Below are positions 10,197 to 19,000 of a stretch of DNA of 39,254 nucleotides, piece by piece. The position numbers and the translations under genes are program-made. Source of the stretch: Methylovulum sp. (GTDB taxonomy: Bacteria > Pseudomonadota > Gammaproteobacteria > Methylococcales > Methylomonadaceae); NCBI GenBank assembly GCA_030689765.1, contig JAUYEP010000412.1, positions 1-39,254 of the forward strand. Reading direction: 5' to 3'. The notes beneath the pieces are model-generated. The model was not told the origin of the DNA, searched no databases, and saw only the letters and a program-made list of their open reading frames with translations. The stretch's first letter is position 1. The number at the start of each line of letters is the position of its first letter.

Positions 10197-10291
10197 GGAG
10201 TACAAACCTAGGTTTGTACTCCGTTACCAGACTGTGTGCCGGAGTTCAACGGCTTTAGCCGTTGAAAAAATGGCTGAAGCCATTTTACTCC
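10197..10291. repeat. Cluster of palindromes / potential three-way hairpin structure
   Basis: Perfect 26-bp palindrome GGAGTACAAACCTAGGTTTGTACTCC (10197-10222), then GGAGT ... ACTCC (10241-10291) enclosing TTCAACGGCTTTAGCCGTTGAA and AAAATGGCTGAAGCCATTTT. Confidence 0.8.
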
Positions 10292-10387
10292 CCCCTATTT
10301 ATTAATGGCTTGGCTCATGGGTGAGTAGTTACGAATTGACTTTAAACTAGATTTTATAAACACAGTTAAAAAGTAAATGTGGGAGAT

Positions 10388-11113
10388 TTATTTTTTAACA
10401 GCACTTGGTTGCGCAGTTGGAGCTGCACTTGCTGGCTTGGATACCGCTGGAATTGAAGATCCGGCATTAGGATTACCGTGATATTTTTGCTTATTCAATT
10501 TATCTTCGTATTCTTGAATAATGGTTTCAAATTCAATATTTTTAATCTGGGAAAAAGGTTCTGAATCAATTAAGGCATCTACTATGCCCTTATTTTGACA
10601 ATGGTGATAAGCCTCAATGATTTCCTTGGCACCCTCAAACATTTTTACGTTTTTGCTTTCGCACACTTTTAATTCTGATGCCGTGAGTTGTTGGTTATTT
10701 TGTAACCCGATATGTTCAGCTGACAATTCATTTTTTGATTTATTCAAGGCATTATATTTCTCAATAACCTCACGCAGTTTGGCGGTAGTATTATCCAGTC
10801 GCGCCTGAATTTCATCATGGCTTGCTTTCTGTGTGCCAAGATCAGCATTTAACTTTTCTGCCAATAACGCGGCGGCTTCTTTTTCCTGCGTCACCTGACC
10901 TTTAACCGTCTCAAGTTCAGCAGTAACTTTAGCGCTCTCGGTTTTAAGGAGGTCACGTTCAGTCGTAATGTCATTAACCATCCCTTGTAGTTTGTTAATA
11001 ATTTTAGTGTTGCCACCACCTTCGCGTGGCGCGGCATTAGCTATATTTAACGTAACCAAGCTAATCACTAATACCAAAAAAGCGGTTGGTTTGAGTGTGT
11101 TGATTGTGGTCAT
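10388..11113 (-). CDS. Secreted coiled-coil protein of unknown function
   Basis: 241 aa; signal peptide ending ANAAPRE, long heptad-like coiled coil (INKLQGMVNDITTERDLLKTESAKVTAELETVKGQ...), Ala/Pro-rich C-terminus; overlaps the upstream porin ORF. Confidence 0.7.
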   Translation of the reverse strand: MTTINTLKPTAFLVLVISLVTLNIANAAPREGGGNTKIINKLQGMVNDITTERDLLKTESAKVTAELETVKGQVTQEKEAAALLAEKLNADLGTQKASHDEIQARLDNTTAKLREVIEKYNALNKSKNELSAEHIGLQNNQQLTASELKVCESKNVKMFEGAKEIIEAYHHCQNKGIVDALIDSEPFSQIKNIEFETIIQEYEDKLNKQKYHGNPNAGSSIPAVSKPASAAPTAQPSAVKK

Positions 11114-12807
11114 TAGAATCTCGTATTCAAATCCAATTGCAAAATATCATTGCCATATTTAGGGCCCGTAATAACATCCGTGCTTAACCAGCGGCCCGTC
11201 GCCCAGACGTTTTTCATCAAACCATAGTTACCGCCGACGACCCAGCCTTTAGCATTAGTGCCGCCCAAATGGAAGTCAGAATCGGTGTAAGCATCAAACA
11301 CCGCGTCGCGTTCAACATATTTATACAGCGCAAACACATTCCATTGGCTCGCGTGATCGACTTTCGGCCAGCCAAAATCAACCCGTACTTGCCAAGCATT
11401 GGTTGCATCGCTGATTGGTGATCCAACTAACTGCTGTACAGATTCGGAATCAAATCCAATATTTTTAGCATAATCAACGCCTACAATAATATGGTGGGGA
11501 GCAAACTTGGCAATATCGTAGGCTGCCGACGCATTGATAATATTATAGTCGGATGCTAAACCGTATTGCGCCGGAAATTGCCCTGGATCTTCTGCATTAC
11601 CTTCATAGCAGATAGCAGCAACCGTGTTGCCAAATTGCATAAATTGAGGCAAAGAAAGATTGTTACTTGGACTGTTGGTGTCACAGGTCGCTGGGGTATT
11701 TTGATTAGGATTTGCCTTTGTATTTTCATAATCGAAATAAGCAAGCGCCAATTTAAACGCATCCTGATTTTCAAATCCCCAATCTAAGCCCACTTGTGAA
11801 CCAAACAGCCATTTATCATTTGCGCTGAGGGCTGATTCTTGCAGCGGAAAAGCACCCGCTGTGGCAAACACAGAATGCTTGTCATCATCCTTTGTGTGTA
11901 AAGCATCTAAGCCATGAAGACTGTGACGATAGGTTGCCGCAAAACCTTCAAACGACAAATCGACATCCCATACCAATTCGCTACCACCGGTAAATTCGCC
12001 ACCGCCGACATACCAAGGATTCGCCATACGTCCGCCAGTAAGGGTTAACCATTTAAAGCCTTCAGCATTAACTGCATCATATTTCAGATAAGCGCGATCA
12101 ACATTGAAATCATATTGGCTACCGGTATTCCCCAAAGTCTGGTTGGTCGAAACAGGATCGGGTATGTTGCTGGTTGCCAAGCGCACACCGGCTTTCACGC
12201 CATCAGCAACTTTTGCATCAATGGCTAAACGTAAACGCTCACGAAAGCGATGACGGTCGTTTGTGCTATTTGGAAAGGCATTGATACCCGCTGCAGTAAT
12301 ACCACCCAATTGGTTAATCGCCTGATAATCAAAATATGAACCTGGCCGATTATAATCAGCCATAAAATCATTCTGCGAACGCAATCTTAAATCACCCGAC
12401 ATTTTGAAGCGGCTGATCCATTCTGGCAACGCATCAGGCACACCCCATTTTTGGGTTTTAGCTTCCTGCATGACATCATGCACAACATCAGCACGCAATT
12501 CTGAGCGGACTTGCTGACGAATTTCATCTTTAACAAACTCAGGGACATAAGGTACGCGTATTTCACCTGGCTCTGGCGCATCCGTCTGCTGTGCAGCTTG
12601 TTGTTCCGTCTGCTGTGCAGCGTCAGCTTCCGCTTTTTTGATCATTTCATCAGCGACTTTTTCAGTTAAAACACCTTGCTTAACCAACTCTTTGATCAAA
12701 TTAGTGGTCGTATTACGCAACTTCAGCAATTCTTCTTTTTCACCTGCCTGAGCCACGCTGACCAAGCCGCAAAACGCCAGAGCTATTAGCTGCTTTTTAT
12801 TATCCAT
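11113..12807 (-). CDS. Putative outer-membrane porin
   Basis: 564 aa; signal peptide (LIALAFCGLVSVAQAG), N-terminal coiled coil, then beta-barrel-like sequence (FKMSGDLRLRSQNDF, RHRFRERLRLAIDAKVADGVKAGVRLATS) ending in aromatic DILQLDLNTRF. Confidence 0.8.
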   Translation of the reverse strand: MDNKKQLIALAFCGLVSVAQAGEKEELLKLRNTTTNLIKELVKQGVLTEKVADEMIKKAEADAAQQTEQQAAQQTDAPEPGEIRVPYVPEFVKDEIRQQVRSELRADVVHDVMQEAKTQKWGVPDALPEWISRFKMSGDLRLRSQNDFMADYNRPGSYFDYQAINQLGGITAAGINAFPNSTNDRHRFRERLRLAIDAKVADGVKAGVRLATSNIPDPVSTNQTLGNTGSQYDFNVDRAYLKYDAVNAEGFKWLTLTGGRMANPWYVGGGEFTGGSELVWDVDLSFEGFAATYRHSLHGLDALHTKDDDKHSVFATAGAFPLQESALSANDKWLFGSQVGLDWGFENQDAFKLALAYFDYENTKANPNQNTPATCDTNSPSNNLSLPQFMQFGNTVAAICYEGNAEDPGQFPAQYGLASDYNIINASAAYDIAKFAPHHIIVGVDYAKNIGFDSESVQQLVGSPISDATNAWQVRVDFGWPKVDHASQWNVFALYKYVERDAVFDAYTDSDFHLGGTNAKGWVVGGNYGLMKNVWATGRWLSTDVITGPKYGNDILQLDLNTRF

Positions 12808-12826
12808 TTTTATACCTGTAGTGAAT

Positions 12827-13486
12827 TTAGATTCTTGATGTGATTTTTAACTTGATTGGTTGTTCCATCCCAGGTGGGAGCGGTTCCTTGACCTTTCTAT
12901 ATTTACTAAGCAACCGATTCAGAAGATCGTCGATTTCAGCATCGTTACTGCCTCTGGCTAATTCAAATCTACTTATCGAGCCATCAGATCCAACCCACAC
13001 TTTAACAATAGCCGTATATCCTTTACTGCGAAGCTCTTCTTGTTCTGAAAGGATCTCTAAAATATCGTTTTTGATAATCGTGCCATACCAAGCATAGGGG
13101 TCACCGCCACCCCCGCCCAGCAAACCTTTTCCGCCTTTATGCGCCGCCAGTCCAAAGCCATCGGAACCCGCTGAACCTTCTGCATCTAGCCCCAAGTCAC
13201 CAGATGGAGCTTCATCAGCAACATCCGGCATTTCTTCAGGCGCTTGCTCCACTTCTTCCTGTAATTTTTCCGCTTCCGGCCCTGGTACTTTTTCAACCTT
13301 AGGCGGTGGCGGTGGGGGCGGTGGCGGTTTCGTTAAGGAAATCATTTGGACTTTCCTTTCTTTTTTAGCCGGTTTATTTTCCATGGTGCTTATCAGATGG
13401 ATAATGACAGCAATCGCTGCAATTAATATCATTGCCCCCATTATTAGGGGTAGATGGGCACGAAAAGGTTTTTTATGCTTAGTCAT
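12827..13486 (-). CDS. TonB-like energy transducer
   Basis: Single N-terminal TM helix, PPPPPPPPPKVEKVPGPE proline stretch, C-terminal TonB/TolA-like YTAIVKVWVGSDGSISRFELARGSND. The supplied ORF begins at 13531, but the ATG at 13486 (MTKHKKPFRAHLPLIMG) is the more plausible start because it avoids the overlap with exbD. Confidence 0.8.
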   Translation of the reverse strand: MTKHKKPFRAHLPLIMGAMILIAAIAVIIHLISTMENKPAKKERKVQMISLTKPPPPPPPPPKVEKVPGPEAEKLQEEVEQAPEEMPDVADEAPSGDLGLDAEGSAGSDGFGLAAHKGGKGLLGGGGGDPYAWYGTIIKNDILEILSEQEELRSKGYTAIVKVWVGSDGSISRFELARGSNDAEIDDLLNRLLSKYRKVKEPLPPGMEQPIKLKITSRI

Positions 13487-13499
13487 TAGAAGTTGTGTC

Positions 13500-13904
13500 T
13501 CATTTAACCAGATTTTGTGTAACCAACCCAATCTGGGTAATATCGAGTTCCCCTAACAATGCCAGTACATTGATAATATTGACATACTGGACACTGGCAT
13601 CCCCTTTGATAACGACAGGTAATGCAGGATTGACAGCTTTGTATTGCTGCAACGTAGACTTTAGCTGATCCATGCTTACAGGATAAGTATCCAGAAAAAT
13701 GCTGCCATCAGCGGTTATTGTAATTGCTTTGGTTTGAGGCTTAGATAGGCTTGGGGTATCGCTTGCTTTAGGCAAGTTAACGGTTATTCCCTGCACAGAA
13801 GCTGTGGTCATAAGAATAAATACAACTAGCAACACATAAGCTAAATCCAGCATCGGCGTGACATTAATTTCGTCATACGCTTCATTTTCTTCTTGTACTT
13901 TCAT
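13500..13904 (-). CDS. exbD: ExbD/TolR family biopolymer transporter
   Basis: 134 aa; EINVTPMLDLAYVLLVVFILMTTASVQGITVNLPKA single-TM signature with the essential Asp. Confidence 0.92.
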   Translation of the reverse strand: MKVQEENEAYDEINVTPMLDLAYVLLVVFILMTTASVQGITVNLPKASDTPSLSKPQTKAITITADGSIFLDTYPVSMDQLKSTLQQYKAVNPALPVVIKGDASVQYVNIINVLALLGELDITQIGLVTQNLVK

Positions 13905-13958
13905 ATTTAAAGCTCTTCTTGGTTGAGAGAATTATTGCAAAGGTCGGGCAAACTAGAT

Positions 13959-15779
13959 TCAGGTATGCTCTTCGGCCAATTTTGCAACAAATTCATCTAC
14001 AAATACATGCATATCTGCTGAAATTACTTTGATACGACTGCCTAGATAGTTGTATCCAAACAAGGCAGGAATAGCCACTGTTAAACCGGCTACCGTCGCC
14101 GCCAAAGCAGCCGCAATACCAGGTGCAATCGAATTGACGTTAACCTCACCGCTCACAGCAATCGCGGCAAAGGTAATCATAACCCCAACCACTGTGCCTA
14201 ATAGCCCAAGGAATGGACCGCCACTGATTGCAATAGTGAGCAACACCATTTGCGAGTTTAATTTCTGTAGTTCTCTGACTAAAACCGCATCCATTGATGC
14301 CTTAACCGCAGCCATAGCACCTGCTGACAGTGCCTGTGACGAGTCAGGGTTTTTCATTAAGCGCTTATTCATTTCCTGGACGCCTACATGGTAAATCCGG
14401 TAAATAGAAGAGCTTTTGAAATTATCGCCATCTGAGGTTAATGAAAATAATAATGGCGATTCTTCAAATTCGTCGTCATCGTCTTCATCAGCGCTTTCAG
14501 TGTTTAATTTAGAAATATCCTGAATGTCAAGCTTACTGAACGCCTGTTCGAATTTTTTGTTAGCTCCTTGAATGTTATTGATAACTAGCGTCTTTGCTAC
14601 CATCACCATAAAACTGATTACAAACATAACGCCAAGTATGCCGATAATAACCCAGCCATCTATCGTTACATTGTTCAGCGTGGACATAATGTAAGATTCA
14701 CCGCCTTCAGCATCGGGGCTAGCATCTTCACCATACGCCAATAACGCTGAACCTGTACCCTGCATTAGCACATCAAATTTTATGACATTAGCATCACGGA
14801 CTGTTTTATAAATAGACAATTGGTCTATTAAGCCAGTAAAACCTTTAGCGCCTGCGGCATCAGCGCCAATAGCAATATCTCCCGTGAGATCTGCCAATGA
14901 CACAGGAAAGCTACCGGCAGCCGCACCATCAATATAGATAACAAGACTACCAGCGGAGGCAACCACGGCAAGATTGTGCCAAGTGCCGGGCATTACAGTA
15001 GCCTGAGCGGTGAATTCCTGTTTAGCGCCAGTTGCATCGATAACTTGGATATAAGGTGTTTGTTCTTTTATGGCTAAAGTTACAGCACCGGTTGTTCCGG
15101 CCCTCTGAAACAACACGCTATCTTTAGGGGCTTGATCAAATTTCAACCATGTTGTAACCGTCCAACCTGTTGCCTGGGACATTTGTAATGAAGGCGCAGA
15201 AGGTATGCGAATAATTTGGCTACCTTGAAAAACCGCAGCACCAGCAATCAATCCACCTTCTGCATTGGTTGCCGTCACTTCAGACGGGTTATTGGCATTG
15301 GCCGTCAAATCCTTAACGGCGCTAGTCTCAAATTGGTAACTTAGCACTTGACTGACATCGTAAGAAGCTGACGCTTCCTGAGCATCAACAGCTTCAGGAT
15401 TGCCATAATATAACCAAAAACCAGGCTCAACAGATTTAGCAATATCCTTAGGTAACTTAACCCAGATCAGCGCCATTTCATTAACAGCGTCGAGTTTCTC
15501 AATATAAAATTTTAAAGGCGTTTTTTCATCATCAGCCAAGACTCGTATATCTTTACCCTTTTCGGCGAGATCCGTAAAGAAAGTGAAATTTCCTGTATGT
15601 AACCTAATTAATGCAAAGGCATCATCAGGAACGCTTACCCCGTCTTGTTGAAGTTTTTTCGCATCAAGACTTATTTTTTTCTTGTAACCCCAGTCATCGC
15701 TCCACCAAGCCGATGCCATAGAAGGTAATAATGTTAAAAGAATCAACAAAAGACAAAACCGTTTCATTTTTTTTCTCAC
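13959..15779 (-). CDS. DUF2341/LamG-like domain fused to MotA/TolQ/ExbB proton channel
   Basis: 606 aa; signal peptide plus WWSDDWGYKKKISLD (DUF2341-like), concanavalin/LamG-like central region (GWTVTTWLKFD...GTWHNLAVVASAGSLVIYIDGAAAGS...GFTGLIDQLSIYKTVRD), acidic linker DEDDDDEFEESP, C-terminal ExbB channel (ISGGPFLGLLGTVVGVMITFAAIA...AAALAATVAGLTVAIPALFGYNYL). Confidence 0.9.
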   Translation of the reverse strand: MRKKMKRFCLLLILLTLLPSMASAWWSDDWGYKKKISLDAKKLQQDGVSVPDDAFALIRLHTGNFTFFTDLAEKGKDIRVLADDEKTPLKFYIEKLDAVNEMALIWVKLPKDIAKSVEPGFWLYYGNPEAVDAQEASASYDVSQVLSYQFETSAVKDLTANANNPSEVTATNAEGGLIAGAAVFQGSQIIRIPSAPSLQMSQATGWTVTTWLKFDQAPKDSVLFQRAGTTGAVTLAIKEQTPYIQVIDATGAKQEFTAQATVMPGTWHNLAVVASAGSLVIYIDGAAAGSFPVSLADLTGDIAIGADAAGAKGFTGLIDQLSIYKTVRDANVIKFDVLMQGTGSALLAYGEDASPDAEGGESYIMSTLNNVTIDGWVIIGILGVMFVISFMVMVAKTLVINNIQGANKKFEQAFSKLDIQDISKLNTESADEDDDDEFEESPLLFSLTSDGDNFKSSSIYRIYHVGVQEMNKRLMKNPDSSQALSAGAMAAVKASMDAVLVRELQKLNSQMVLLTIAISGGPFLGLLGTVVGVMITFAAIAVSGEVNVNSIAPGIAAALAATVAGLTVAIPALFGYNYLGSRIKVISADMHVFVDEFVAKLAEEHT

Positions 15780-15928
15780 TCAAATTGGTGGCGGAATTAT
15801 TACAAAAATTCGTTACAAAATTATTACGTTAGAGCAATAGTGTTATTTCAAGCAACAGCTGTTAATGGATAAAAGTAAAATCCGGCGCCGTTGGGAGCAA
15901 GAACATCATTAAGCCAGTAACTCAGTGC

Positions 15929-16005
15929 GTAGGGCGGATTCGCCGATAGGCAATCCGCCATTTCGGTATGTACCGATGGCGGTTTGCTGTCGCGAAACCG
16001 CCCTA
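15929..16005. repeat. REP-like palindromic intergenic repeat (GTAGGGCGG ... CCGCCCTAC)
   Basis: Inverted repeat GTAGGGCGGATTCGCC...GGCGGTTTGCTGTCGCGAAACCGCCCTAC, with internal inverted segment AATCCGCCA/TGGCGGTTT. Confidence 0.7.
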
Positions 16006-19000
16006 CAAAGCCGATTTAGGTTTATTTTTTTTAGTGTTTTCTTCGGCGGATCCATCCCCATAACCAATGACCTCAACGCTGAGCACGCCTAGTTTCATGC
16101 TCTTGTTGTCATTATCTTTACTATCTTTGCTCATGTCTGCAGAAGCTTGTGCAACCTGACTTACGCTGGCGCCTAAATTGCTTGCACCCGTCAAACCGGC
16201 GGCAAGGCCTCCTGATGACCCTACCGGCACCCCAGAACCGCTACCACCGGGACCGATCTGAATATTATTTGCCCCTAACACCGCCGTTGCAGAAATAGTC
16301 ACGTTAGTTCCCCCGATACCTGCTTCACCGGCATTAACCACACCTTTGGGAGCGAAGAGGAAAACGTCACCCGGCGTATTTCCAATAGTGGCGGCAGTAC
16401 GGATACCACTACCTGAGACGATAGGCGGAAACGTAACAACCAGGTTACCATTCGTATCAAAATCGTACTCTGGAGGCGGCGCTGCAATGGCTGATTTGGC
16501 CCCACGACCCGCATCGATGTCGCCTTCCGATGACCAAATCAGAATATCGCCGCTGCTTAGTGCAAAGACGCGGGACTGGTTGACTATAAAATCATCATCA
16601 ACAAAGGCGTTAATATCGCCTTTGCCCTGAGCAACGATACCCAGCTCTGAAGCCTCTTTTGCGCCTGAGAACGAAACCGCAAGACCGGCATTAATCTCCC
16701 CACCCGGCACCAGCAAATCAATATTGCCGCCCTGAAGGGTTTGCAATTTACTGAAAAACAAACTCAAATTCCCTTTCCATTGGTTTTCCGGAAATAATGC
16801 ATCAATTACCGCAAAACCGCGCTCATTGCCAGACTCGGGATTGCTAGCCGAAGCGGCGCCTGTTGCTTTTAGCTCGCTAAAGAACACGCTATTTACTAGC
16901 GTATTTAATTGTGGCTGTATTGACAAATACTGATCTGGACTTAGGTTGGCAAAGATCTCCAGGGCTTTAGCATCAGTAAGTGCGGGATCACTAATGTATT
17001 TTGTGCTCACCAAGGCATCGAGGTTTGGTTGAATATCCCCATAATCATTTTTATCAAGCCTCCTAAATCCTTCTAATGCCACTTTTTTGGTCAAAGCGGA
17101 ATTTCCTGTCCGCCCTCGCATAAATTCAGTGACAAGCTGCTGAAATTTACTGTTATTTTCAGCATACTTAACGTATTCAGTTACGAACCCAGTGATATTT
17201 TTGAAAATATCAGAGTATTTGGGGCTGATCAGGGCATCCAGTTTTGGTTGTAAAGCCGCATATTCTTTCGGATCAAGCGCCTTAAATGCTTCTACAGCCT
17301 TTTTTTCTACCAAAGCAGTGTCACCTGTACGCCCCCGCATAAACTCAGTGACCAGTTGCTGAAATTTAATGTAGTTTTCAGCGTATTTGACAATGTATGG
17401 ATCCAAGTTAAGGACACCCAAATAATTTGGTGTATCGTGCGGATTTAATCCTGCCAATACCGCTATATTCGCACCCACATCACTGCTTAAGTTTGAATTG
17501 GCTAAATTGCCTATCGTTGACAGACCGCGCGATGCACCAAAATCAATATCACGTCCGGCTTTGACAAGCACATCGCCCGGCCCTGCAATTTTAATTTCGT
17601 TAAAGTTATCCACCAGCAAACCATCAACACTGCGGGCGCTGGTAAAGCGGATATCACGGTTGGCAGATACAACCGACACATCACCGTCATTAACGTGTTG
17701 AATATTGATTAAGACATTATTAATATCGTTGCCGCTTTGAATAATCGCTTTCTTGGGCACGTTGATCTGAATGGACTTAATATCCCCATCATTAGTCACC
17801 AACCTTACCGGCCCTTCATCATTGGTATGCACAGGGATAGCGGCATGTACCAAGTCATTGATACCAAACGGGTTCAATATTGCCTCGGCATCATTCAACT
17901 GGTTTCTGGCCAACGGGAACGTTGAACTTGGCAATAATATCCTATCTGCATCCGACATGCTTAACCTTAGGGAATCAAGCGTCGAAGTGATATTGTTTTT
18001 TGCCAAAACCGTTAATGTCGAAGACGGAGAAGGGAATAGTGTCACCTGACTGTCAAGCGATACGCTGCCGCCAAAAGCAGTTGTTTGTAAAGAAGCTGGA
18101 TATATCTTGGATAAGCTTGCTTGGCTACCGGTCAGGCTCAACATATCAGTCGCGCCTATTATGCTGGTATCAGCACCTAAATGAATGTCACCTGACAATG
18201 ATTTCAGTGCGATTCCGCTGGTATCGGTATAGCTAAAAAAGTTACTGCCGTCTTCCGCATAACGGTTACCAGAATGCAATACCATCGCATCGGATATGCC
18301 CGTTACACTAATGCCACTTTTTGCATTCAAGTTCAGATTACTGTCACCCATGACTAACTGTGGGCCATTGACAAACTGCCTGGCACTGCCAGCTATTGCT
18401 GCACCTGCCGAGATCACACCAGCCCCCTTACCCAGAAAATAGGCACCGCCCGTTATGTTTTCCCCAGCATCAACCTGCATATCACCGCCACCCTGAATTT
18501 GCACAACATTGGTCAAATAATCAGAATCCGAGGTTGGGCTGCGTTCCCCTATTTGCTTGCCGGTCGTCGGCAGCATCACTGAAAGGTCATTGATATTTCC
18601 AGAAGCGCTGACATTGACTTTACCCCCGCCAAATGAACCTACATTCTGCTGAAATAGGGGCGCTTTTGCATCGGCTGCATTGCCATAGCCATCGGTGGTG
18701 TAACCCAGTGCAACGCCCCAGGCCGTAGGACGTTGATTCGCATGTGTAGTGTCGTTGGCCCAGCTACCGAAACGTAATAGCCAGCTGTCGATAAACTGGT
18801 CACTAACTGCGCCTTCAATATTGTTTCCTGCCTTGATAACCAAATCACCGCCATCGACTGGATACTCGCCATACAGCAAAAAGCCAACCGTAATGTCGCT
18901 CAAGGTGCCGTACCTGGCCGTATTCTCGGCCCTACCTGCGTTATAAACCGTTGAAGTTTGATCGGTAAAAATGATGTCACCGCCAGCCCCCAACTGGATA

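Noticed and set aside
12590-12640. Short repeat TCTGCTGTGCAGC in the porin N-terminus
   Set aside because: Explained by the encoded AAQQTEQQAAQQTD coiled-coil/linker; not an independent element.
16003-16500. CdiA-like toxin/immunity arrangement at the TpsA C-terminus
   Set aside because: No VENN-like motif or toxin-like domain recognised and no small downstream immunity ORF; the next gene is the ExbB fusion.
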